Virus record (IMG/VR): IMGVR_UViG_3300037180_000029
Coordinates: 1-42,979 of that record
Reading direction: 5' to 3' (one strand)
Length of the DNA: 42,979 nucleotides
Source: a virus
The first letter of the stretch is position 1; every line of letters starts with the position of its first letter. Position numbers and translations under genes: made by a program. The notes under the pieces are model-generated. The model searched no databases. It saw nothing but the letters and a program-made list of their open reading frames with translations, and was not told the origin of the DNA. This document shows positions 15,715 to 23,591 of the stretch, in pieces.

Positions 15715-16483
15715 ATTTTCCTATCACGTGCTGGGCTTGGTTTTTGCTGCGCAACATCATCAGCTGTTCACGGTACCAGGCGCTGGCCGGGCCCTCGCCT
15801 ACGGGGAATGCCTTGTGGGCTTCCTTCTCGGTCAGCACGCCGAGGGTGATCATACTGAGCAGGGCGGTGCGCCAGCCAAGGTATTTGGCGGTGGTCGGTA
15901 CGCCATGTTCGTTGAACCGCAGAATCATCCACTCCGTTCCGAGCGGGTACTGCAGGGTGCCCACCTGCACTACGTCGCGGGTTCCTTTGGTCAGGTCCAG
16001 CTCGCGGGCTAAGAGTGCGGCTCTTTTGTTCACCGCAAAAGTGTTCAGCCATACCCTCTTTTCCGGTATGCCGCTCGCATAAAGTTTCTGCATAAATTTG
16101 AATGGCGAGAGCACCTGGCCCAGGCGCATAGCCTCGTTGTCTTTGCCGATCCAGCGGCCTTCGCCGTCCCAGTGGTCGGGTTGCTGCATCCTCTCGTTTA
16201 TTTCCCAGATCATCTGCGCTTTCTCTGCAGCCTCCTGAGAATTGCTCTCCTCTTTTTCGCTTTCCAGCTTAGCCAGCGCTTCCTGCACGCGAGGGTGACG
16301 GGCGAGAAATTGGGTAGGGCCATAGTTGAAGAATTCGTTCGGGTCCTGGGGTACCACAAATTGGCCGTTGTCAATTTCCTCAGCGGCTTTGCGTAGTTCC
16401 GCGTCGGCCCAGTGCTCTTTCGGGGCAGACTGGTGGCGGCGGGGAATTACCACCATCGGCGTCTCTATCTTTTCCTCACTCAC
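15704..16483 (-). CDS. hypothetical virion-region protein (259 residues)
   Basis: Starts at 16483, overlapping the end of the preceding large gene by eight bases. The N-terminal third is acidic and helical (KLESEKEESNSQEAAEKAQM). The C-terminal part is basic and more globular with Trp/Tyr-rich stretches (VWLNTFAVNKRAALLARELD, then LGWRTALLSMITLGVLTEKE). No enzymatic motif. It follows two very large internal-virion candidates and may belong to the same ejected set. No family recognised. Confidence 0.7.
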   Translation of the reverse strand: MSEEKIETPMVVIPRRHQSAPKEHWADAELRKAAEEIDNGQFVVPQDPNEFFNYGPTQFLARHPRVQEALAKLESEKEESNSQEAAEKAQMIWEINERMQQPDHWDGEGRWIGKDNEAMRLGQVLSPFKFMQKLYASGIPEKRVWLNTFAVNKRAALLARELDLTKGTRDVVQVGTLQYPLGTEWMILRFNEHGVPTTAKYLGWRTALLSMITLGVLTEKEAHKAFPVGEGPASAWYREQLMMLRSKNQAQHVIGKYAN

Positions 16484-18170
16484 TGGGTTGCTCCTGCTGG
16501 TCCCTGATCATCTGGCCAATAATGGGCGCGAAATATTCTGGCCGCGCGCCAGATTCCACGGCGAAGGTTAACTGCTGGCCTACTTTAGGGTTGGTGGCCA
16601 CAGCCTGCATCACTTTGCGAGCAGCCATGTATGCAGCTTCACCACCCACCGCGCCGCCCAACCCTCCCAGTCCAGTAAAGTGTCCGACAAGTGCACCAGC
16701 ACCCGCAGCAGTAGATTCGCGAGCCAGCCAGCCGCCCACCTTCTGGACGGCAGCTCCAAACTTAGCTCTGTCGGCATTGGTCCTCGTTAGCTCTGCGACC
16801 TTGCGCAGGTTGTCCATGTTATCGCGTCCTACTACACGGTTCAATTCCGGCTCGCCGATCGTTTGGGTAAGTCGGTTCAATCGCTGTCGCAGCATGTTCC
16901 CGTTAAACCCGCGATAGGTTCCGCTTCGCTGCGAAAACCCGGCGTCGGTGTCAAATGTGCTTTCCACTGCGTCGTGCACTTGACGTAAGGTTTTGCTGTT
17001 GGTCCAGGCAGTGTTGGCGTCCTTCCAGTCTTGCTGCGAGACTTTGCCGCCGCTGTCGTCGAAGAGCTGCCGCATGGCGGAAGTGGCGTTATCAAGTCGA
17101 AGCTGCGCCGCGTCTCGTTCAGAAACGCTTCCTGCTTTGTAAGCATCCTTACGAGCTTGGGTGAAATTGTCACGCACTTCACTGAACTTTCCTCCGGTCG
17201 CTTGGTTTAAATTGTCGTACGCACCCTTTGCGCTCTTTTCTACCTCGTCGGCCGCGTCTCCAAAACTGCTCACGCGAGCTACCGCGGCGGGCACGTCGGT
17301 GATGGGTGGCCGCGTAATCACCTTGGGGTTTGCACCACCGCTGCCCTGGTTGTTCAGCGGGCGCGTGTCATCGCCGAAGGCTTGCAGATTCTTCTCTGCT
17401 GCGCTCTGGGCGCTTTGCGCGATCACTTGCTTGCCGGCCGTCTGCACCTTCTGTACTCCTGGTGGCACTTCGGCCGGTCGGGGTGTGGTGAACTTTTGGC
17501 CGCCTACTTCACTTTCCACTGGGCTGGCGTGTGCGATCGCTTCGCCCAGCTTGGCAGCACCGCCTTCCAGCACGCCTCCGGTCACGGCTCCCGTGCCCGC
17601 GGCTTCTATGGTTGCCGGTACATCTCCGCCGGTCTTCACCGCAGTTTGGCCACCCGAAACAGCACCGGTGCGCATGGCGGCGCCCAGTGCCTTTTGCATG
17701 ACCGGGAATTTTTCGAGAGACTTCAATGCCGGCACAATCTGCTTCAGCTTGTCGGCGTAAGAAAGTCCCTTCAGCGCTTCATCGCCCATCAGAAATTCCA
17801 GGGCGTTTTCCATGAATTCTCCGCCGGTCTGCGCTGGGTTCGCATTCGGTTCCGCTGCAGCGGTCTGGGCTTGCGGTATCACTGGCACCGAAGGGTCCAG
17901 CTTGGTGACGCCCATGGCTGTTTTCGCCAGCCCGTGGGTTACACCTGTATACACATCGTTCATGAAGCCGGTAATGCCCTCCAGGGCGCTCTGGTGAGGT
18001 GAGGGAATATCTTCATCGCTTGGGGGTGGGGTACTGCCGATCGGCGAGACGGTGGCACCTGGTGGAAGGCCCTCGATCTGCGGGGTGGGCGCAGCTCCTC
18101 CGCTCAGCGGCGAGACCGTGGCGCCAGGTGGTAGGCCCTCGATTTGCGGGGTTACAGCTGCGGTGGTCAC
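16476..18170 (-). CDS. probable internal virion (ejection) protein with N-terminal duplication
   Basis: The start is GTG 18170 (GTGA overlap), giving 564 residues. A 15-residue segment, PQIEGLPPGATVSPL, occurs twice near the N-terminus (about residues 8-22 and 30-44) in a Pro/Gly-rich unstructured lead. The remainder is Ala/Gly-rich and helical, with a long charged central region (KSAKGAYDNLNQATGGKFSE) and a hydrophobic Gly/Ala segment near residue 495 (AAGAGALVGHFTGLGGLGGA). This profile, and its position between nozzle and fibre genes, matches podovirus proteins packed inside the capsid and injected with DNA. No peptidase motif seen. Confidence 0.65.
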   Translation of the reverse strand: MTTAAVTPQIEGLPPGATVSPLSGGAAPTPQIEGLPPGATVSPIGSTPPPSDEDIPSPHQSALEGITGFMNDVYTGVTHGLAKTAMGVTKLDPSVPVIPQAQTAAAEPNANPAQTGGEFMENALEFLMGDEALKGLSYADKLKQIVPALKSLEKFPVMQKALGAAMRTGAVSGGQTAVKTGGDVPATIEAAGTGAVTGGVLEGGAAKLGEAIAHASPVESEVGGQKFTTPRPAEVPPGVQKVQTAGKQVIAQSAQSAAEKNLQAFGDDTRPLNNQGSGGANPKVITRPPITDVPAAVARVSSFGDAADEVEKSAKGAYDNLNQATGGKFSEVRDNFTQARKDAYKAGSVSERDAAQLRLDNATSAMRQLFDDSGGKVSQQDWKDANTAWTNSKTLRQVHDAVESTFDTDAGFSQRSGTYRGFNGNMLRQRLNRLTQTIGEPELNRVVGRDNMDNLRKVAELTRTNADRAKFGAAVQKVGGWLARESTAAGAGALVGHFTGLGGLGGAVGGEAAYMAARKVMQAVATNPKVGQQLTFAVESGARPEYFAPIIGQMIRDQQEQPSE

Positions 18171-18346
18171 CGCGCTGCCTCATCTAAAAATCCAAGTATT
18201 TCGCAGTGGTAGCACCGTGCACACATATACCATGCCCGCTTTCGGTCGCCCACTTCGCGCGGGAGCGGGCCGCGGTCGACGGCGAACATGACCATCACGT
18301 GGCCGTGGATAATTCGGCACATGGCTTCGCGGATAAATTCCCTCAT
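18167..18346 (-). CDS. 59-residue zinc-ribbon-like protein
   Basis: ATG 18346 overlaps the stop of the preceding gene (ATGA), and the frame ends in a GTGA overlap with the next. It encodes 59 residues with a Cys knuckle near the C-terminus (MCARCYHCEILG) and an extra Cys at residue 10, enough for one zinc site. It sits between two large internal virion candidates. Coupled junctions on both sides make it convincing despite its size. Function unknown. Confidence 0.6.
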   Translation of the reverse strand: MREFIREAMCRIIHGHVMVMFAVDRGPLPREVGDRKRAWYMCARCYHCEILGFLDEAAR

Positions 18347-20172
18347 TGCACTGCCGTCAGAGGTACGTATTTTCCGTTAACAGCGTGGCCGATCAGTTTA
18401 CCGCTTTGGTCATGCACTTCGGCTGTGGCGCCCGGCGGGGCTTGCGTTGGTTGCGGGTGCCAGCGCTGCAAGTACCGGTTGTCGCCGATGATCTCTTGCT
18501 TTCGATTTGCCAGCAGTGGCCTGAGTGTCTTATTTGCCACAGCGGCGATCTGTCCGGCGTTAAAGTTTTTGTTTAACAATTCATTCGCCTGCTTCAGCTT
18601 CGCGTCAGACGTTCCGCCACCGCCACCGCCTTGCAGAATCTTCGCAATCTGGTCGCTGGTCTCTATCAGGGCCGCGTGGTAGGCCGCTACTTGCTTCGAT
18701 CCTGCATTCAGCCGGGCCCACTGGGCTACGTCGTTCAATGGCGGGAATTGTGTGTTACCCATCGTTTTCGACATCTCAACCACCTTGCCCAGGTTGCCAC
18801 TAGCGTTGTCGCGGCCAGTGAGCGAGTTCAGATAGTTCAGCGTGTCGGTGGTGCTCTTTTGGGTCGCGTACTTGTAATCGCCGCTGGCTTTCGCAATGTC
18901 GAAAGGCTTGCCCGTGGTTTTCATCGAGTAGTCGTTGGCGGCCGCTAATTTGGCGTCGTAGTCTTTCGAGCGCTTGCTCAGCTGCGAGGGATCCATGGTG
19001 CCCTCTACTAATCCCTGGGCGAGCGACTGGTTTTCTGGGCTGTTCGCGCTTGCGGCTGCCGTCTCTGCATTTGCCTTGCCGGCTTCCGCATAGTTCTTCG
19101 CGGTCTCGGCTCTGTTTTTCGGAACTTCCGAAAGATTCTTTTGCGTCTCTGCGCCCGTCAGCGCTTGCTTTTGCTGCGCGGTTTCCCAGTCCTGGTACCG
19201 CTTGTTGCTGGCAGCGTTGTAGCTGTCGATTTCGTTAATCGTATGCTGGCCCGATGGGGTTATCTCCTGGTAGCTGGGCTTTTCTCCAGGCTTCACTGGT
19301 GGCACGAATCGCCTTATTGTGGTTCCTTCGGGGGCTGGGGTATCGCCTACACCAGGCTGGCGCAGGAAAAGATGCACTCCTTTTCTGGTTCCGTCGGCGT
19401 CAAATACGGGTACGGCGCGAATGGCATTGTCGTCGAAGTGATGTTTCCAGAAATCAGGGTCAGCCTTCTTAACATCTGCCATTGAGTAGTGGTCCGGGAA
19501 AGTTCCCAGATCGGCGCTTTGCAGTTGCTTTTCGCGGTCTTCCTGTTCCTGCGAAAATTTCACGTCTTCCTGGCCGGCCTGCACGCCCATGCGCTTCAGC
19601 GCGAATTCATTCTTGGTTGTTTCCATGGCCAGAAGTTGAGAGTTGGCTTTCGCTAATTTCGCTTGCTTGTCTCTCTGGTAGTCCTGTTCCGCTTGCTGGT
19701 CCTGGCCCTGTTTCATTTGGTCTTGGGCTTGCGTCTGGGCCTGTACTCCCGCAAGCGCTGCACGGCCCATGTTCCCCGCACCTTTCCCGGCCGCCCACCC
19801 TGCAGTACCACCTCTTAAAGCTTCGCCAGCGATCTTCATCCATTGCTGTTTACCAGTTAGGTCCGGGTGCTGAACAAATTTCTCGCCAGTGTCGGGGTTT
19901 ATGTAAACTCCGCGGCCTTGGGTACCGGCTACCGCATCGCGGAATTCATCCACTATCCCAGCCAGGCCGCCGCGGTGCTGCTTTACCAGAACCGTGGGGC
20001 CAGCTTGCTGCGGGGTGGGCTGCACCTGGCCGGCATCCGGGGTCTGGGTTTCCGGCTGCGGGGTCGGCGCGCCAGCGTTCGCGGTTACAGTGTCGGGCTG
20101 TGAGCCAGCTTGCGCTATCGGGTCGGCTTCGCCCTGCGTTGCTGTGTCGGGGGCGGTTGCGGTGTCAGCCAT
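18343..20172 (-). CDS. probable internal virion protein, long coiled coil (609 residues)
   Basis: Starts at ATG 20172, directly after the previous stop. The first 60 residues are low-complexity Thr/Ala/Pro/Gln (DTATAPDTATQGEADPIAQA-like). Residues about 140-220 are a Gln/Lys-rich coiled coil (AQTQAQDQMKQGQDQQAEQD). A globular part follows (about 225-330, DVKKADPDFWKHHFDDNAIR), then more coiled coil and a C-terminal beta-type tail (SGKLIGHAVNGKYVPL). This resembles the large helical proteins ejected into the cell by podoviruses. Role inferred from architecture and position. Confidence 0.65.
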   Translation of the reverse strand: MADTATAPDTATQGEADPIAQAGSQPDTVTANAGAPTPQPETQTPDAGQVQPTPQQAGPTVLVKQHRGGLAGIVDEFRDAVAGTQGRGVYINPDTGEKFVQHPDLTGKQQWMKIAGEALRGGTAGWAAGKGAGNMGRAALAGVQAQTQAQDQMKQGQDQQAEQDYQRDKQAKLAKANSQLLAMETTKNEFALKRMGVQAGQEDVKFSQEQEDREKQLQSADLGTFPDHYSMADVKKADPDFWKHHFDDNAIRAVPVFDADGTRKGVHLFLRQPGVGDTPAPEGTTIRRFVPPVKPGEKPSYQEITPSGQHTINEIDSYNAASNKRYQDWETAQQKQALTGAETQKNLSEVPKNRAETAKNYAEAGKANAETAAASANSPENQSLAQGLVEGTMDPSQLSKRSKDYDAKLAAANDYSMKTTGKPFDIAKASGDYKYATQKSTTDTLNYLNSLTGRDNASGNLGKVVEMSKTMGNTQFPPLNDVAQWARLNAGSKQVAAYHAALIETSDQIAKILQGGGGGGTSDAKLKQANELLNKNFNAGQIAAVANKTLRPLLANRKQEIIGDNRYLQRWHPQPTQAPPGATAEVHDQSGKLIGHAVNGKYVPLTAVQ

Positions 20173-20304
20173 TTACCACTTCTCCGTTTTCTTCAGCTCT
20201 CCGCGCCCGATGAGATTTTTCACCCCGAAGAGTGCTGCGCGCCATCCCAGCGAAAACCCGACTAACATGCCGACAATGAACGCTTCTAGGGCGAATATTT
20301 TCAT
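20173..20304 (-). CDS. 43-residue single-pass membrane protein
   Basis: ATG 20304 overlaps the previous stop (ATGA); the stop at 20173 is immediately followed by the next ATG. The product has one membrane segment (about residues 4-21, FALEAFIVGMLVGFSLGW) and a basic tail (KNLIGRGELKKTEKW). Tight coupling on both sides supports it. It may anchor to the membrane during DNA entry or lysis; nothing more can be said. Confidence 0.55.
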   Translation of the reverse strand: MKIFALEAFIVGMLVGFSLGWRAALFGVKNLIGRGELKKTEKW

Positions 20305-20546
20305 CGTTCCACCTGCTCCATCAGCCAGTCGTACGCCAAATCCAGGGCTACGCCGGTCGCTTTCGCTTTTGATAGATCCATCTGGCCGCCGTGCAGCTGA
20401 ATGTACGGTTTTCCGTGCACGGTGTAGGCGAAGCAGATCTTGCTGTGCTCGTGCCAGAATTCGGCTACCAACAGGTCAGAGTGCTTGGGGCGGGTGATTA
20501 CGCGCTCTATCTGCACGTGGTGAAGCGAAATGGCGGTGACGGTCAT
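20301..20546 (-). CDS. hypothetical 81-residue protein
   Basis: The start is ATG 20546, in an ATGA overlap with the gene before it; the longer frame to 20657 lies inside that gene. The small globular protein (MTVTAISLHHVQIERVITRP, then VAEFWHEHSKICFAYTV) has alternating beta pattern and a C-terminal helix ending in YDWLMEQVER. No motif recognised. Confidence 0.65.
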   Translation of the reverse strand: MTVTAISLHHVQIERVITRPKHSDLLVAEFWHEHSKICFAYTVHGKPYIQLHGGQMDLSKAKATGVALDLAYDWLMEQVER

Positions 20547-20734
20547 GGTTTGACCGCCAGGCCGAGTGCGGGCTCCAGAAGATCCATCATGCACCTCACC
20601 TGCATATTCTGTGCGCCCAGCTTCATGACCGTCATCATCCCGCCGGGCACGTTCCAAACGATAAACCCTCCAGCCTCTTCCCCTGGGTTTTCGGCTTCGA
20701 TTGCAGCAACTGCCTCTTTAAGGTCATCAATCAT
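20543..20734 (-). CDS. hypothetical 63-residue protein
   Basis: The start is ATG 20734 in an ATGA overlap; an upstream extension to 20944 is a shadow of the preceding gene. The protein has an acidic N-terminal helix (MIDDLKEAVAAIEAENPGEE) and a Met-rich centre (GGMMTVMKLGAQNMQVRCMM). Unusually Met-rich for its size: 8 of 63 residues. Function unknown. Confidence 0.6.
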   Translation of the reverse strand: MIDDLKEAVAAIEAENPGEEAGGFIVWNVPGGMMTVMKLGAQNMQVRCMMDLLEPALGLAVKP

Positions 20735-21342
20735 CCGAATATGTCTCCCGGGTTCTCGCTCACCACTCCCGTGCCGATCGCGCCTGCAGCTCCCAGGGCT
20801 GCGTTCACCCAGCTGTTGTTTTCGCTCGCGATCTGGTTTGCGGTGTTGCCAGTTGCTTCGCCGGCTCCGGTAGCGGCTCCGCTGTACCCGGTCGGGTTTA
20901 GCAGGCCGGCCGTGTTCGTCAGGCCGCTGGCTGCCTGCTGCCACTGGTTGTAGCCCTGGGTGTAGTTCGCCTGGGTAATTTGCTGTTTTTGCTGGGCCTC
21001 AGAATTCGCTGCGCTCGACAGCAGTCCAGCTTGCTGTTGCTCCTGCGCGCCAGTTGGGGCGGCTACGCCGGTGGCTGCCTGTTGCTCTCTCAGGGCTTTG
21101 TCGGCCTGGTTAAAGCCTTCGGCTGTGCCTTCGGTGGCTTCGGTGTTCAGGTTGTTCGTTTCGCCTTCGGAAAAGCCTTCCTGGTTCGGGCCTGCGGCGA
21201 AAATGGGGGCGTAGCCGGCTTTCATGGCAGAGAGAATTTCCTGGTCCTCACCGTAGGTCTGGGTCTGCTGCTGGGTCGCTTCGTTGTAGAAGTCGGCCTG
21301 CGCGGTTTCGAGTTGGGTTTGTGCTCCGGTCGCGCCGCACAT
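20731..21342 (-). CDS. probable small internal virion protein (MCGA-start family)
   Basis: The 203-residue Ala/Gln/Gly-rich protein begins MCGATGAQTQLETAQADFYN. Many podoviruses carry, just before their large internal virion proteins, a short protein beginning MCG or MCxA with the same Ala/Gln/Gly helical composition and a Gly/Ala-rich C-terminal hydrophobic stretch (here WVNAALGAAGAIGTGVVS). This precedent is recalled from general phage genomics. The gene overlaps the previous one by one base (TGATG). Confidence 0.6.
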   Translation of the reverse strand: MCGATGAQTQLETAQADFYNEATQQQTQTYGEDQEILSAMKAGYAPIFAAGPNQEGFSEGETNNLNTEATEGTAEGFNQADKALREQQAATGVAAPTGAQEQQQAGLLSSAANSEAQQKQQITQANYTQGYNQWQQAASGLTNTAGLLNPTGYSGAATGAGEATGNTANQIASENNSWVNAALGAAGAIGTGVVSENPGDIFG

Positions 21343-21821
21343 CAGTGGGTCACCTGCAGTTGCTTTCTTAACACCGTGTCACCTTGGGTTGGCACCGGGT
21401 CGGCCACAAAGCCCAGGCGCTTCTCTGCGAACAAGATTAAGCCCGAAGTCTTACTTTTGAAGAATATTTCGCCAATGCCTGCAGTCTTCAGGGTTTTTTC
21501 CAACCACATCAGCCCTTCGGCCAAGGCTTCGGCGCGGCGTTTCTTCTCTGCCACATTCGCTTTGGGGCCGAATTGTATGTGTAGTTCAATCACACCTTTG
21601 CCCTCGGCGATCAGCTTTATAAAGAAGAGTGGGCTGTCTTTGTCCACGTCCATCAGCACATATGCGTCCTGGCCTGGTTCCTGGTGTATCCAAAAGGTCG
21701 GGTCTACCCGGCTGGCGTGGTCCGCATCCTTCGCGTTCCAGTCGCGGGCCAGGTCCAGGTCCTTTTCGCTGGCAGGGCGCAGGCAGTAGCCGTAAAACCA
21801 GAATTGATTGAAGGCGGTCAC
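21342..21821 (-). CDS. GNAT-like protein in the virion gene cluster
   Basis: The start is GTG 21821 (GTGA overlap), giving 159 residues. YCLRPASEKDLDLARDW (about residues 11-27) looks like the first strand and helix of a GNAT acyltransferase, and the following FWIHQEPGQDAYVLMDVDKD, FFIKLIAEGK and IELHIQFGPKANVAEKKRRA fit its beta-strands and helix. I do not see a well-formed acetyl-CoA loop (R/Q-x-x-G-x-G/A), so catalysis is uncertain. GNAT-fold proteins are common in podovirus tail and internal-protein clusters. Confidence 0.45.
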   Translation of the reverse strand: MTAFNQFWFYGYCLRPASEKDLDLARDWNAKDADHASRVDPTFWIHQEPGQDAYVLMDVDKDSPLFFIKLIAEGKGVIELHIQFGPKANVAEKKRRAEALAEGLMWLEKTLKTAGIGEIFFKSKTSGLILFAEKRLGFVADPVPTQGDTVLRKQLQVTH

Positions 21822-22423
21822 AGCGGCGGCTGGCCCACGGCTTCTGGTGCGGGACAGGTGGCCAAAGCTGCGAGCGCGTGGATCGGGTGAACTTTGTAGT
21901 ATCCGCACTGGCAATAGTCCCGACCCTCGTCGGTCTGGAATGGATGGATTTTCGCGTTGAATGCTCGTTCGATGGTCTCACGCAGTTGGCCCACGGTGGT
22001 CTGTAGCTGGACAATTTGCGCCTCGGCTTTGCTCAACTCCAAAATGTAGGCGTGTATCGCTGTGCCCTGATCGCCAAGCTTGGTGTTTAGCTGGGCAACC
22101 TGCTCCTCAAGCTTGTCTCGGTGCTCCGATGCCAGTCCCATTAAATACTTTTGCTCTGCCACGGTATCCCGCTCTTGGCGTAGCTGATTCTGCACATCCA
22201 CAACTTCGCTTTTGTATGTCGCTTCAAATTGCCGCGCTGTCTCTTCCCATGCGTCACGATCTTCTGTCATCCGCTGTAGCTGGGCCTCTAGCTCAGATAC
22301 CTTAGATCGAAGCGCAACAAGCTCCGAAGCCCACACCGTGATAACGATGTCTCCGTTCCGGGCATCATCCACTGCGGTTGTCTTGGCTGGCTCGGTCGGT
22401 TGAGTTGTGTCTATGGGTTTCAT
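21818..22423 (-). CDS. coiled-coil protein with C-terminal Cys motif
   Basis: The start is ATG 22423 (ATGA overlap), giving 201 residues. Residues about 37-150 form a long coiled coil (SKVSELEAQLQRMTEDRDAW; EEQVAQLNTKLGDQG). The C-terminus carries YCQCGYYKVHPIHALA, a possible metal site with CxC and His. It lies between the GNAT-like gene and the zinc-finger gene 22420. It might be a tail-length or ejection accessory; no family recognised. Confidence 0.6.
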   Translation of the reverse strand: MKPIDTTQPTEPAKTTAVDDARNGDIVITVWASELVALRSKVSELEAQLQRMTEDRDAWEETARQFEATYKSEVVDVQNQLRQERDTVAEQKYLMGLASEHRDKLEEQVAQLNTKLGDQGTAIHAYILELSKAEAQIVQLQTTVGQLRETIERAFNAKIHPFQTDEGRDYCQCGYYKVHPIHALAALATCPAPEAVGQPPL

Positions 22424-22797
22424 GGGAGTCCCTTCCACTTCATCCAGCGCTCGCGAAGATAAGTCTTTGCTTCCGGCGTGCTCAGCCTATCGAAGCAGGC
22501 TGAGTTGAGATCGTCCATCACCTCGTCCATGTCCTCCCACAGGCCACCGCCATACATGCGCCCATCGCCTCCGCAATAGAACGCATTGGCAATCTCCGCG
22601 CAGATCAGGCAGGTATAGATTGGCTTCTTGCGCTCATCATAATTCCATATGGCCTCTTCGATCTGCGCTCCAGCCGAAACGACCTTATTGCACTCGCTGC
22701 ACGTCTGATCTTTCTCTAGCGAAACAATAGACGTTCCGTCGATCATGCCTTCGCAATCGCTTGCATCCGAATAAAGACAAACTCCACATTCGCTCAT
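22420..22797 (-). CDS. zinc-binding hypothetical protein, 125 residues
   Basis: Starts at 22797 (ATGA overlap). Cys residues occur as CGVC (4-7), C15, CSEC (33-36) and CLIC (63-66), so one or two zinc sites are likely. The C-terminal half is acidic and helical (EDMDEVMDDLNSACFD). The first 20 codons are duplicated at 23194-23253 as a broken copy upstream. Because the intact gene follows the duplicated segment, it is the original or retained copy. Function unknown. Confidence 0.65.
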   Translation of the reverse strand: MSECGVCLYSDASDCEGMIDGTSIVSLEKDQTCSECNKVVSAGAQIEEAIWNYDERKKPIYTCLICAEIANAFYCGGDGRMYGGGLWEDMDEVMDDLNSACFDRLSTPEAKTYLRERWMKWKGLP

Positions 22798-23174
22798 TTT
22801 CCCTCCTGGCGCAGGACAGAGCCGCTCTTCTCTCTGGCTCGAGTTTCTGGCGCACGCAATTCCTTCGTCGATTCCAGCAGGGCTTGCGCGCGCCCTAGGG
22901 TACTAACCAGCGGCAACATGCGGATCGCCCAGTCGCTGCTACCGTCATCGCACACATTACGAACCAAAACTCCCTTGCCTATGAGATCCATGACTTCCTG
23001 CAGTGATCGGGCAAGATCTCTTACTAGGGATTCGGCTGTGCCCAGCTCCTCAATCACCTCCAAATAGACGTTCCAGCATATCGCCGTCTTTGGGCCGTAT
23101 CCGTCTCGCACGGCCTCTCGGGCCTTATTAGCAGCAGGCCGCCATCTCTCGGGTACAACTCTATCTGTGCTCAC
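22794..23174 (-). CDS. hypothetical protein, downstream duplicate copy
   Basis: The start is GTG 23174; 126 residues. The N-terminal about 57 residues and the C-terminal 13 (EKSGSVLRQEGK region) are the same as in the gene at 23250, but the centre (SLQEVMDLIGKGVLVRNVCD to RAQALLESTKELR) is different. The unchanged N-terminus begins MSTDRVVPERWRPAANKARE and is helical and basic. It is probably the product of a tandem duplication in which one centre was replaced by recombination with a relative. Function unknown. Confidence 0.65.
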   Translation of the reverse strand: MSTDRVVPERWRPAANKAREAVRDGYGPKTAICWNVYLEVIEELGTAESLVRDLARSLQEVMDLIGKGVLVRNVCDDGSSDWAIRMLPLVSTLGRAQALLESTKELRAPETRAREKSGSVLRQEGK

Positions 23175-23253
23175 TTGGCTGCCTCCTGGGATCGTCGATC
23201 ATGCCTTCGCAATCGCTTGCATCCGAATAAAGACAAACTCCACATTCGCTCAT
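23161..23253 (-). pseudogene. truncated copy of the zinc-binding gene at 22420
   Basis: An ATG at 23253 (ATGA overlap with the upstream gene) begins MSECGVCLYSDASDCEGMID, matching the first 20 residues of the protein at 22420-22797. It then reads through the duplication joint into out-of-frame sequence and stops at 23161 after 30 residues. It marks the seam of the tandem duplication. Whether the short peptide is made is unknown. Confidence 0.7.
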
Positions 23254-23591
23254 TTTCCCTCCTGGCGCAGGACAGAGCCGCTCTTCTCTCTGGCTGGAGT
23301 TTCTGGTGCGCTGAGATGCTTCGGAATCCCGGCCACAGCCGCATCGACGATCTTACAAACCTTGGGCCACGTAAGATTTCCCACCTGCCCGTCCGCGCAA
23401 ACCCTTTTCACGTCCCGCAGCGCTCGGGCAAGATCTCTTACTAGGGATTCGGCTGTGCCCAGCTCCTCAATCACCTCCAAATAGACGTTCCAGCATATCG
23501 CCGTCTTTGGGCCGTATCCGTCTCGCACGGCCTCTCGGGCCTTATTAGCAGCAGGCCGCCATCTCTCGGGTACAACTCTATCTGTGCTCAC
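23250..23591 (-). CDS. hypothetical protein, upstream duplicate copy
   Basis: The start is GTG 23591, in a GTGA overlap with the lipoprotein gene, giving 113 residues. It shares N- and C-termini with the gene at 22794, but the centre is unrelated (ALRDVKRVCADGQVGNLTWP to VDAAVAGIPKHLSAPE). Because its start is still coupled to the upstream gene as elsewhere in this operon, it probably occupies the ancestral left junction. No domain recognised. Confidence 0.65.
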   Translation of the reverse strand: MSTDRVVPERWRPAANKAREAVRDGYGPKTAICWNVYLEVIEELGTAESLVRDLARALRDVKRVCADGQVGNLTWPKVCKIVDAAVAGIPKHLSAPETPAREKSGSVLRQEGK

